A stretch of DNA of 8,452 bases from CAYQUC01 sp048061315 (GCA_048061315.1 JBGMRJ010000113.1:1-8452); one strand, 5' to 3'. Counted from the first letter of the stretch, positions 1-6,052 are shown. The notes: a model not told the origin generated them from the letters alone. Numbers and translations: made by a program.

Positions 1-1053
1 TTTAAGCATGATCTTAAGGATTTAAAACAACACATTAAAAATGCCGGTGGTCGAATTGCAACCATATCGGGTCGCTTCTATGCCATGGATCGCGATAATC
101 GTTGGGATCGAATCCAAAAAGCCTGGCGAGCAATCGTCTTGCAGCAAGGGCTAGCGGCATTAAATTGTGAAACGGTCTTACAATCTATTGAAGATAACAA
201 TATTAGTGATGAATTTATTGAACCCACGGTTATCAATGGCGGCGTTGAATTTTTAGCAGGTGACAATGTCATTTTTTTCAATTTCAGAAAAGATCGCACG
301 CGCCAATTAACTTCAAGTTTATTTAAAAAAGATTTTAATGAATTTGACCGCGGTGATTATTCACCTGTTACTGTTACCTGTATGACGGAATATGATCAAT
401 GGTATAATTTACCCTATGCCTTTGAACAGGACCGGCCGCAGGTATCGTTAGCAAGTTATATCAGTTCGTTGGGTTTGAAACAATTTCACTGCGCTGAAAC
501 AGAAAAATACGCCCACGTGACATTCTTTTTTAATGGCGGGCAAGGAGAAGAGTTTTCTAACGAAGATAGAAAAATAGTGCCGTCACCCAAGGTTGAAACT
601 TATGATCTGTGTCCTGAAATGAGTGCAAAACAGGTAGCCGATGAAACAATTTCTGCTCTTAAATCAAATCAATATGCATTCATCGTGGTTAATTTTGCCA
701 ATGGCGACATGGTGGGACACACTGCAGTGAAACCGGCAATTTTGAAAGCCATCGAAACATTGGACACCGAAGTAGGGCGACTACTCGATGTTGCTGTAAA
801 AGAAAATTATTCTGTAGTATTAACTGCCGACCACGGTAATTGTGATGAAACAATCGATCCGATTTCCGGTGAACCTCATACGCAACATACCTTATACCCA
901 GTGCCGTGTTTAGTCATTGATAAAACTGCCTGGCAAATGGCAACCGGAAAAGGCTTAAGTAATATAGCACCTACAATTCTGCAACTAATGGGGTTAGAGA
1001 AACCGGCGGCCATGAGTTCAAGTTCGTTATTATTGAAACCGCTACTACGTTAA
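1..1053 (+). CDS. gpmI: 2,3-bisphosphoglycerate-independent phosphoglycerate mutase, 5'-truncated by window
   Basis: Cytosolic glycolytic and gluconeogenic enzyme that interconverts 3-phosphoglycerate and 2-phosphoglycerate using two Mn ions and a phosphoserine. The frame is open from base 1 to a TAA at 1051-1053 (350 codons). The family is about 510 residues, so roughly the first 160, including the phosphorylated serine, lie outside the window. The ATG at 85 is internal, because family sequence (ISGRFYAMDRDNRWDR) spans it. Other hallmarks in order are NFRKDRTRQ, ETEKYAHVTFFFNGG, NGDMVGHT (metal ligands D236 and H240 of the fragment), TADHGN (D277, H278) and HTQHTLYPVP. All metal ligands expected in this part are present, so the enzyme looks functional. 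It is read in the same direction as the phosphoribulokinase 67 bases downstream. A link to 3-phosphoglycerate made by carbon fixation is inference. Identification is secure. Confidence 0.97.
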   Translation, partial: FKHDLKDLKQHIKNAGGRIATISGRFYAMDRDNRWDRIQKAWRAIVLQQGLAALNCETVLQSIEDNNISDEFIEPTVINGGVEFLAGDNVIFFNFRKDRTRQLTSSLFKKDFNEFDRGDYSPVTVTCMTEYDQWYNLPYAFEQDRPQVSLASYISSLGLKQFHCAETEKYAHVTFFFNGGQGEEFSNEDRKIVPSPKVETYDLCPEMSAKQVADETISALKSNQYAFIVVNFANGDMVGHTAVKPAILKAIETLDTEVGRLLDVAVKENYSVVLTADHGNCDETIDPISGEPHTQHTLYPVPCLVIDKTAWQMATGKGLSNIAPTILQLMGLEKPAAMSSSSLLLKPLLR

Positions 1054-1077
1054 GATTATCAGGAATCTGGCTTTTTT
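1053..1077 (+). terminator. Weak candidate terminator after gpmI
   Basis: The arms AGATT (1053-1057) and AATCT (1064-1068) are exact complements with a 6-base loop, followed by GGC and six T residues at 1072-1077. The stem is only 5 bp and AT-rich, so read-through into the phosphoribulokinase gene is likely even if it works. Confidence 0.25.
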
Positions 1078-1120
1078 ATTTGCCATGTTCCATACTTGTA
1101 TTTTTTTACAATAATAAGAA

Positions 1121-2056
1121 ATGTCAGATAAGAATCCAATAATCGCAATTACGGGCGGCTCGGGAGCTGGTACTACAACTGTCACTAAGGTCTTTAGTGA
1201 TATATTTCGTCGTGAAAAAATAAAAGCCTGTTTTTTGGAAGGGGATAGTTTCCGCCGATTTAATTATTTAGAAATGGAAAAATTAACCAGCGAAAAACAA
1301 CGCGATGGTGAAGGTATTAGCCATTTTGGTCCTGACGCAAATTTGTTTGAAGAGCTTGAAATGCAATTAAAATCCTATTCTGAAAGTGGGCGCTGTCAAA
1401 AAAGACACTATATCACCAAAGATAGTGCAACCGGATTAGGTAAATTTGGTACCTTTACTCAATGGCAGGATATTAGTGATGACACTGAAGTTCTGGTGTA
1501 CGAAGGTTTTCATGGCGGTGTTGTTGCTAATAAATGGACCCGTCGTAAGATGAGTGATTCGCATAACCCAAAAGTTCAGCTTGAGCGTCGAAAAACAGCG
1601 GATAACAAGGGTGTCGATGTTGCACAGTATATTGATTTATTAATCGGTATTGTGCCGGTAATAAACCTGGAGTGGATTCAAAAAATACACCGTGATACTA
1701 ATATTCGAGGCATTTCGCGTGAAAACGTCACTAATACTATTATTCAACGTATGCAGGATTACATCCATTTCGTAGTACCGCAATTTTCGTATTCCGATAT
1801 TAATTTTCAGCGAATTCCTCTGGTTGATACCTCAAATCCCTTTATTACTCGCGATATACCCCATGCGGATGAAAGCATGTATGTCATTCGATTTAGAGAG
1901 CCGCAATATTACGATATGATCTATTTTTTAGATAAAGTCGCTGATTCCTATTTATCGAGACCCAATACACTCGTAATCCCCGGTGGTAAGTTACAACTCG
2001 CTATGGAAACTATTTGCACTCCAATTATTCGTAAATTATGCCAAAGTGAAATTTAA
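1121..2056 (+). CDS. Phosphoribulokinase (class I, bacterial type), divergent
   Basis: Phosphorylates ribulose 5-phosphate to ribulose 1,5-bisphosphate with ATP, the committed Calvin-cycle step; cytosolic, typically oligomeric. The 311 residues match the bacterial family end to end: P-loop GGSGAGTTT (12-20), catalytic aspartate D42 in EGDSF, SHFGPDAN (67-74), YEGFHGG (127-133, Walker B glutamate E128), NLEWIQKIHRD (182-192), VPQFS, INFQRIPLVDTSNPF and RPNTLVIPGGKLQLAM near the end. Two features are odd. Family residues His45 and Arg49 (Rhodobacter numbering, implicated in ribulose-5-phosphate binding) are Arg45 and Tyr49 here. Residues about 136-164, rich in Lys and Arg, form an insertion of about 25, explaining the length over the usual 290. 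A role in autotrophy is therefore likely but not certain; E. coli PrkB shows that homologues exist in non-autotrophs. The ATG is preceded only by an A-rich stretch, with no clear ribosome site. Confidence 0.9.
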   Translation: MSDKNPIIAITGGSGAGTTTVTKVFSDIFRREKIKACFLEGDSFRRFNYLEMEKLTSEKQRDGEGISHFGPDANLFEELEMQLKSYSESGRCQKRHYITKDSATGLGKFGTFTQWQDISDDTEVLVYEGFHGGVVANKWTRRKMSDSHNPKVQLERRKTADNKGVDVAQYIDLLIGIVPVINLEWIQKIHRDTNIRGISRENVTNTIIQRMQDYIHFVVPQFSYSDINFQRIPLVDTSNPFITRDIPHADESMYVIRFREPQYYDMIYFLDKVADSYLSRPNTLVIPGGKLQLAMETICTPIIRKLCQSEI

Positions 2057-2138
2057 CACCATTAAATCGATGTAACTCACTAATAAATATAAACTATTAT
2101 ATAGGTTAATTATTGTTCAGTATGGGCTATACTCAATC

Positions 2139-2163
2139 AGCAGAACTGTAATATTAGTCTGCT
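2139..2163 (+). other. Hairpin in the PilZ gene leader
   Basis: AGCAG (2139-2143) pairs with CTGCT (2159-2163), and ACT (2145-2147) with AGT (2156-2158). This gives 8 bp with one bulged A and an 8-base loop. No T-run follows, so it is not a terminator. It could be a leader structure or a protein-binding dyad; function unknown. Confidence 0.35.
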
Positions 2164-2185
2164 TCAGGTTCGTTAAGCTGTTTTT

Positions 2186-2248
2186 ATGGAATGTACAACT
2201 CCTTTGTACGGCTATAAGGATATTCACTGCAGTGTGGTTTTAATATGA
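2186..2248 (+). other. Possible 20-codon upstream frame coupled to the PilZ gene
   Basis: An ATG at 2186 opens a 20-codon frame ending in TGA at 2246-2248. The stop overlaps the PilZ start in the ATGA arrangement typical of translational coupling. The PilZ start has no ribosome site at normal distance, which would make coupling useful. Against it, the small frame also lacks a clear ribosome site, and such frames arise often by chance. Confidence 0.2.
2193..2209. repeat. Perfect inverted repeat GTACAA / TTGTAC
   Basis: GTACAA (2193-2198) and TTGTAC (2204-2209) are exact complements around the 5-base loop CTCCT. As RNA it forms a short hairpin; as DNA it could be an operator half-site pair. 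Bases 2200-2204 (TCCTT) are also complementary to the AAGGA at 2216-2220, so it could mask that ribosome-site-like motif. Confidence 0.4.
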
Positions 2249-2547
2249 TTAGTGAAAAGCGTAAAAATCGCCGAATCGAACTGTCTCGTCCTATTCTGAT
2301 GCAGATGGCAAAAGGTCCAAATGTTCCCCTCAAGTGTGTTAATTTTTCAATGGACGGTGTCGGTATTATATCGAAACAAAAATTCGAAATGGGAAAGCGC
2401 GTAATTCTGACAATCAACATTGCACAACAGGGCAAAGTAAGGCTGCTCAATTTTTTAGGTGAAGTAGTTTATTATAGTGAAGCGAATAGCGTTTATAATG
2501 TTGGTTTAAAATTTTTCGATACAGAAATACCGTCTGTGTATCACTAA
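2245..2547 (+). CDS. Small PilZ-domain protein, probable c-di-GMP receptor
   Basis: PilZ domains bind cyclic di-GMP and pass the signal to motility, attachment or polysaccharide functions. The 100-residue cytosolic protein is a single PilZ domain with both ligand motifs: RxxxR at R6-R10 (RKNRR) and N/DxSxxG at N33-G38 (NFSMDG), followed by beta-strand-rich sequence ending near GLKFF. The length is normal for stand-alone PilZ adaptors, and the binding residues suggest it still binds the nucleotide. Its target cannot be read from the context, since no cyclase, pilus or flagellar gene is adjacent. An in-frame TAA at 2215 limits upstream extension. The only AAGGA lies 24 bases before the ATG and would better suit an unusual CTG start at 2227; I keep the ATG because RxxxR sits close behind it, as usual in the family. 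It converges with the metallopeptidase gene 29 bases away. Confidence 0.9.
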   Translation: MISEKRKNRRIELSRPILMQMAKGPNVPLKCVNFSMDGVGIISKQKFEMGKRVILTINIAQQGKVRLLNFLGEVVYYSEANSVYNVGLKFFDTEIPSVYH

Positions 2548-2576
2548 TTTATTGAACTGATATTTCAATTCGGAAA

Positions 2577-3359
2577 CTAATCTTCCCAACCGATTTCAAT
2601 TGCTGTTACGTTTCCAACCAGAGTCTGGTTTAAACCATTTGGCATTCTTGCTCTTGATTCACTCAAGGGAATACGGGCTCCCATAATTTCAGCTAACTCT
2701 TGTGGGTGTAGTGGTTTTTTATCCGGTTTTGCATATCCATCAGGATAGACTGGTTGGCCGGTTTCCAAAATATACTTATCGGTTGCACCTATTGTGTGCA
2801 GTAACTCATGAGTGATAACAACATTATTTTTTTGATTATAAAGTCTATTTGAAAAAGCATTCACAATACCCAGTTTGCCTTTTTTTAATCCAAGAGAATG
2901 CGCTAATTGTGAATTTGTTGCCGGATCGTGATATACCACAAATATTTTAATATCCGGAGAGGGACCCGCAAAGGTATTATGCTGATAAGCCCAATACCGA
3001 ATTTTTAAACTCCAAAACATTATTTTTAAGACGTTACCATTCTCCGGTGGTAACGGTGGTAGTTCTACTACAGTGGGAGCTAATTTTACTTGTAAAGGAG
3101 TATTAATTTTAATATTAAAATAGTCTGCTTCTTCGGCAATAAATGCTTCTATCGGAGAAAAAGTTTTTTTGGTTAAATAATTTATATAGCGGCTAGTCTG
3201 TTCGCTACCATCGCCATTAATTGGGTAAATCACCACCCACAAGGGGGCGTCCCAGTCGGTGCTACGTAAATCGCTTAGCCAGGTCGACATAGCCACTATA
3301 AAAAGAATAATAAGTAAGATTAGAATACGAACGTAACGGAATAGTTCTTTAGTGGTCAT
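2577..3359 (-). CDS. Membrane-anchored putative zinc metallopeptidase (HExxHxxGxxD)
   Basis: Uncharacterised 260-residue protein. One hydrophobic segment at about 10-27, preceded by Lys and Arg residues, looks like an uncleaved signal anchor that places the rest in the periplasm. The key motif is HELLHTIGATDKY at 184-196: His184, Glu185, His188, Gly191 and Asp194 fit HExxHxxGxxD exactly, the metzincin-like zinc site with Asp as third ligand. Met216 in ELAEIMGAR could be the Met-turn. A proline-rich stretch lies near 97-106. The conserved-looking C-terminus (YPDGYAKPD, IPLSESRARMP, AIEIGWED) recalls an unnamed family seen in other proteobacteria, recognised only from memory. Substrate unknown; the protein could also have a non-proteolytic role. 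It is transcribed alone, divergent from the CbiX-like gene. The start is the only ATG that keeps the full anchor, with a weak CAGG upstream. Confidence 0.8.
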   Translation of the reverse strand: MTTKELFRYVRILILLIILFIVAMSTWLSDLRSTDWDAPLWVVIYPINGDGSEQTSRYINYLTKKTFSPIEAFIAEEADYFNIKINTPLQVKLAPTVVELPPLPPENGNVLKIMFWSLKIRYWAYQHNTFAGPSPDIKIFVVYHDPATNSQLAHSLGLKKGKLGIVNAFSNRLYNQKNNVVITHELLHTIGATDKYILETGQPVYPDGYAKPDKKPLHPQELAEIMGARIPLSESRARMPNGLNQTLVGNVTAIEIGWED

Positions 3360-3395
3360 AGCGACAAACCTGACTAACGATAAAGTGTATGATTA

Positions 3396-3414
3396 ATTAT
3401 ATACAGCTTATAAT
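3396..3414. promoter_or_regulatory. Candidate divergent -10 elements
   Basis: The 138-base gap between two divergent genes must drive both. A perfect TATAAT lies on the minus strand at 3396-3401, 36 bases before the metallopeptidase start. Another lies on the plus strand at 3409-3414, upstream of the CbiX-like gene. Neither has a convincing -35 box at normal spacing, and the region is so AT-rich that chance matches are expected. Confidence 0.3.
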
Positions 3415-3497
3415 AGTATAAATATGATAAACTATCTTAAATGCCCTGGATAAAAGACCAATACCAATAATATTAATTAAAATAAATAACTAATCGT

Positions 3498-3875
3498 ATG
3501 AATAAATTCCTGGTTATTGTTGCTCATGGCAGTCGCCGAACAGAGTCAAATGAAGAGTTGATGTTAATCGCTAAAAAGCTATCGACATTAACGTCATCGG
3601 GTTTTTCCGAGATACATTATGGATTTTTAGAGTTGGCTGAACCCTCTATTCCCGAGGCAATATTACAGTGCATCAATTCTGGTGCAGATTCAGTTGTTAT
3701 TCTGCCGTATTTTTTATCCGCCGGTCGACACGTTACTGTTGATATTCCAAATGAAGTATCGAAAGTTCAACAGCAATATCCGAAAATCCCCTTAGTCTTA
3801 ACACCCTATCTAGGTTCAGCTGATGGTTTAATCGATGTTATTACAAAAATAGCATTGTCGAGCAAAATTGATTAG
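3498..3875 (+). CDS. Short CbiX/SirB-type sirohydrochlorin chelatase-like protein
   Basis: Members insert cobalt, iron or nickel into sirohydrochlorin on the way to cobalamin, siroheme or related cofactors; cytosolic. The 125-residue protein is a single half-domain, as in the short CbiX forms that work as homodimers, whereas long forms have two copies. Diagnostic parts are VAHGSRR (His10), GFLELAEPSIP (41-52, with Glu45) and LPYFLSAGRHVTVDIP (69-84, with His78). His10 and His78 match the metal-handling histidines of the family. Which metal it uses cannot be read from sequence. No siroheme or cobalamin gene is adjacent; its partner is the DUF3301 gene six bases downstream. There is no recognisable ribosome site before the ATG, only A/T-rich leader. 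Family assignment is strong; exact substrate is inference. Confidence 0.88.
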   Translation: MNKFLVIVAHGSRRTESNEELMLIAKKLSTLTSSGFSEIHYGFLELAEPSIPEAILQCINSGADSVVILPYFLSAGRHVTVDIPNEVSKVQQQYPKIPLVLTPYLGSADGLIDVITKIALSSKID

Positions 3876-3881
3876 CACACC

Positions 3882-4205
3882 ATGAGCGAGTATCTTTTCA
3901 GTCTGATTCTAATCGTTATTGTGTGGTACGTTATTGATAGTATCCGGGTGAAAGAAATTGCAGTTCGTCATTGCAAACGCTTGTGTTTATCTCAAGAATT
4001 TCGATTACTGGATGAAACCGTTGAAAAAAATACAACTAAACCCATGAGAGATCAATCGGGTTTATTAAAATTACTACGCGTATATTCATTTCAATACACA
4101 TTAGACGATTTACAACGTCATCAAGGTTCAATTACCATGCTCGGCCATCGGGTAGTGCGAGTAGAATTTGAGCATGATGAATATTTACAAACATTAAATG
4201 CCTAA
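3882..4205 (+). CDS. DUF3301 family single-pass membrane protein
   Basis: A 107-residue protein of unknown function. One hydrophobic segment at about 4-19 (YLFSLILIVIVWYVID) is followed by a soluble domain. Cys and Arg near VRHCKRLCLSQEFRLLDETV, the central LLRVYSFQYTLD and the final LGHRVVRVEFE match what I recall of DUF3301, common in gammaproteobacteria. The Asp-Glu pair and the basic and aromatic strands suggest a small beta-rich cytoplasmic domain tethered to the inner membrane. It starts six bases after the CbiX-like gene and is surely co-transcribed with it, but I know of no functional link. No ribosome site is visible, so translation may be coupled to the gene before it. The operon most likely ends at the terminator at 4459-4502. 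Confidence 0.8.
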   Translation: MSEYLFSLILIVIVWYVIDSIRVKEIAVRHCKRLCLSQEFRLLDETVEKNTTKPMRDQSGLLKLLRVYSFQYTLDDLQRHQGSITMLGHRVVRVEFEHDEYLQTLNA

Positions 4206-4321
4206 AAGTGGTTGTTTCCTCAACAAATTCCAAAATAGTGCAAGATTCAATAAATTCAATGACTTAGTTATTTTTGGCTATAAACCATAATATTTGTAGT
4301 GTTTTAACCAGTATAAATTTA

Positions 4322-4367
4322 TAATCCTATTGATGAAATTCCTTGATCCTGATTTGCTTTAGGATTA
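4322..4367. repeat. 8-bp perfect inverted repeat with alternative pairing
   Basis: TAATCCTA (4322-4329) and TAGGATTA (4360-4367) are exact complements separated by 30 bases. The right arm can instead pair with ATCCT at 4346-4350 (AGGAT at 4361-4365, 10-base loop). Two mutually exclusive pairings would suit a switch, but the left arm also overlaps a TATAAT at 4320-4325, so the element may act as DNA. Confidence 0.45.
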
Positions 4368-4401
4368 CCGTCTATTTTCGCTGGAGATGAGCAGGATACC
4401 A

Positions 4402-4432
4402 CCTTTATTGTGTTGAAATAGTTTCATAAAGG
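4402..4432 (+). other. Two-part hairpin CCTTTAT / ATAAAGG
   Basis: CCTTTAT (4402-4408) pairs exactly with ATAAAGG (4426-4432). Directly inside, GAAA (4415-4418) pairs with TTTC (4422-4425) around a TAG loop, leaving a six-base bulge on the left side. The stacked arrangement is better than expected by chance, but no T-run follows. Confidence 0.4.
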
Positions 4433-4433
4433 C

Positions 4434-4443
4434 TCGAATTCGA
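4434..4443. repeat. 10-base palindrome TCGAATTCGA
   Basis: A perfect palindrome immediately after the 4402-4432 hairpin. It could be a dimer-binding site or chance. Confidence 0.4.
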
Positions 4444-4458
4444 ATCTTTATTTTTACC

Positions 4459-4502
4459 CCTCCCCGTTAGGCATTGAACTTCTTGATTGGGAGGTTTTTT
4501 TT
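4459..4502 (+). terminator. Intrinsic terminator after the CbiX-like/DUF3301 operon
   Basis: CCTCCC (4459-4464) pairs with GGGAGG (4489-4494), directly followed by eight T residues (4495-4502). The loop of 24 bases is long, but the G+C-rich stem and T-run in AT-rich surroundings are convincing. It acts on plus-strand transcription: either the upstream operon and any small RNA ahead of it, or, if transcription reads through, as an attenuator before the AAA gene. Confidence 0.75.
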
Positions 4503-4510
4503 GTCTTAAA

Positions 4511-4538
4511 TTTACGATACGCTAAACAATATTATAAA
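4511..4538 (+). promoter_or_regulatory. Candidate promoter for the Ycf46-like gene
   Basis: TTTACG (4511-4516) and TATAAA (4533-4538) are 16 bases apart, just after the terminator and 26 bases before the ATG. Each box is imperfect, but position and spacing are good. Confidence 0.38.
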
Positions 4539-4564
4539 AATAAAAAGTTGGTTGGACTAACTCA

Positions 4565-6037
4565 ATGAATGACAGTAACGATTTAGAGCTATTAATCAAA
4601 TCGCATATCCCGATTATCGCAATTGAATCCAAAGAAGAAAAACGCGTTATCGAATTATTAAAAACCATTCAAAAACGAGTTAACATCGCGACATTTCAAT
4701 GGACACTAACTGAAGGTCTAAATTCAGTGATGTTGAGTTTTGAAAATGAACATCGCTATACCAAGCCGGAAGAATTGTTACGTCATATTAAATCGAATGT
4801 TGATTCGGGTATTTATATTCTGTCGGATTTCCATTCTTTTCTGGAGGAACCCATACTGGTTCGGTTATTAAAAGATATCGCACTGGATTATGATGTTTCA
4901 AAAAAAACCATTATTTTACTGGGTCATGATGTTAACGTTCCCGGCGAAATTCAGAATTATTGTGCTGATTTTGAATTAAGTTTACCCAATCGCGACGCAC
5001 GTGCAACAATTGTAAAAAAAGTTGCGAAATCATGGTCAAATCAAAATGCCGGAAAAAAAGTAAAGGTTGATTCCAGGGCCTATGAAATGCTACTGGATAA
5101 TTTAGCAGGGTTAACATCAGCTGAAGCAAAACGATTATCACGTAAAGCCATTTTTGATGATGGCGTTATAGATGAATCAGATTTACCCGCAATTATGAAG
5201 GCCAAGTATAATCTGTTAAACCATAAGGGCGTGTTGCAATACGAATTTGATACTGAAAAATTTGCAGACGTTGGTGGATTACGAGAATTAAAAAACTGGC
5301 TGGATATTCGAAAAGCGGCCTTCGTTAAAAATGATAACGTTATTGATGTTCCTAAAGGAGTGTTATTACTTGGCGTTCAGGGCTGCGGTAAAAGTTTAGC
5401 CGCAAAAGCCATTGCAGGCCGATGGAATTTACCATTATTGCGGCTCGATTTCGGTGCAATTTATAATAAATTTCACGGTGAAACTGAACGGAATATTCGC
5501 GAATCACTGAAAATGTCGGAGTCGATGTCACCTTGTGTTCTCTGGATAGATGAAATCGAAAAAGGCTTTTCCACAAATGATAATGACAGTGGCACCTCGA
5601 GCAGGGTATTGGGTACTTTATTAACCTGGATGGCAGAAAAAAATAATGCCGTATTTCTGGTAGCTACGGCAAACGATATTCAATCATTACCACCTGAGCT
5701 GGTACGAAAAGGTCGGTTTGATGAAATATTTTTTGTTGATTTACCGAAACATTCGGTGCGCGATTTAATTTTTAAGATCCATTTATCAAAACGAAAGCAA
5801 GGTATTGATGTGCTGGATATTGGTAAATATGCTCAGATGTCAGATGGTTTCTCAGGAGCTGAAATTGAGCAATCTGTAGTTGCCGCGTTGTATGCCTCTC
5901 GCGCTAAACACGAGAAATTATCGGATAAACATATAATACAGCAATTAAAAAATACCAAGCCTTTATCCGTAGTGATGGCAGAACGAATTAATGCGCTACG
6001 CGAATGGGCAAAAAACCGAACTGTCCCGACTGATTAA
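4565..6037 (+). CDS. Ycf46-type AAA ATPase
   Basis: A 490-residue cytosolic AAA ATPase that matches Ycf46, a family named from red-algal plastids and cyanobacteria. The N-terminal region, about 1-220, opens with LELLIKSHIPIIAIESKEEKRV, as in Ycf46, and looks like a degenerate nucleotide-binding fold without a Walker A. The AAA module runs from about 230: FADVGGL (233-239), Walker A GVQGCGKS (270-277), Walker B VLWIDE (325-330), sensor 1 N370, arginine-finger region RKGRFDE (381-387), and GFSGAEIEQ (428-436). All ATP-hydrolysis residues are present, so it is probably active as an oligomer. The P-loop has Cys274 where Thr is common. In cyanobacteria Ycf46 has been linked to photosynthetic carbon uptake; its role in other bacteria is unclear. 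It is transcribed alone after a strong terminator, and converges on the rhodanese gene. The start has no clear ribosome site. Confidence 0.9.
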   Translation: MNDSNDLELLIKSHIPIIAIESKEEKRVIELLKTIQKRVNIATFQWTLTEGLNSVMLSFENEHRYTKPEELLRHIKSNVDSGIYILSDFHSFLEEPILVRLLKDIALDYDVSKKTIILLGHDVNVPGEIQNYCADFELSLPNRDARATIVKKVAKSWSNQNAGKKVKVDSRAYEMLLDNLAGLTSAEAKRLSRKAIFDDGVIDESDLPAIMKAKYNLLNHKGVLQYEFDTEKFADVGGLRELKNWLDIRKAAFVKNDNVIDVPKGVLLLGVQGCGKSLAAKAIAGRWNLPLLRLDFGAIYNKFHGETERNIRESLKMSESMSPCVLWIDEIEKGFSTNDNDSGTSSRVLGTLLTWMAEKNNAVFLVATANDIQSLPPELVRKGRFDEIFFVDLPKHSVRDLIFKIHLSKRKQGIDVLDIGKYAQMSDGFSGAEIEQSVVAALYASRAKHEKLSDKHIIQQLKNTKPLSVVMAERINALREWAKNRTVPTD

Positions 6038-6052
6038 TATTGTAACGTTAAA

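Larger units (their letters stand above)
4345..4502 (+). ncRNA. Possible small RNA or terminated leader
   Basis: Between a TATAAT at 4320-4325 and the intrinsic terminator ending at 4502 lie several stem-forming pairs and three GGA triplets (4362-4364, 4383-4385, 4394-4396), with no coding frame I can support. This would fit a small RNA of about 160-170 bases, or a 3' untranslated region of the CbiX-like operon. The TATAAT lacks a -35 at good spacing (TTGTAG at 4294-4299 is 20 bases away), so a dedicated transcript is only a suggestion. Confidence 0.25.
4206..4564. other. 359-base non-coding gap rich in inverted repeats
   Basis: I find no supported coding region. From left to right it holds about 110 bases of plain AT-rich sequence, an 8-bp inverted repeat (4322-4367), a 7-bp hairpin (4402-4432), a 10-base palindrome (4434-4443), a strong intrinsic terminator (4459-4502) and a candidate promoter for the AAA ATPase gene (4511-4538). 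It resembles none of the common riboswitch cores, tmRNA or SRP RNA that I could compare by eye. Confidence 0.7.

Noticed and set aside
78..299. Minus-strand open frame of 73 codons opposite gpmI
   Set aside because: Lies wholly inside the conserved phosphoglycerate mutase sequence and has no family features.
1080..1112. Promoter TTGCCA ... TACAAT before the phosphoribulokinase gene
   Set aside because: The spacing of 21 bases is too long, and the -10 would leave almost no leader before the ATG.
2184..2450. Minus-strand open frame of 88 codons opposite the PilZ gene
   Set aside because: A shadow of the PilZ coding strand; the plus strand carries both diagnostic PilZ motifs.
2551..2569. Inverted repeat ATTGAA / TTCAAT between the PilZ and metallopeptidase genes
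   Set aside because: Six-bp AT-rich stem with no T-run on either strand; not good enough to call a terminator.
4212..4226. TTGTT / AACAA hairpin right after the DUF3301 stop
   Set aside because: Five AT-rich pairs with no T-run; a better terminator lies at 4459-4502.
4330..4502. 6S RNA, glycine, cobalamin, TPP or c-di-GMP riboswitch, SRP RNA or tmRNA
   Set aside because: None of the conserved core sequences I know for these RNAs is present, so only an unnamed structured element is suggested.
4932..5576. Two minus-strand open frames (4932-5141, 5352-5576) inside the Ycf46-like gene
   Set aside because: They oppose well-conserved AAA sequence, and their translations show no recognisable domain.
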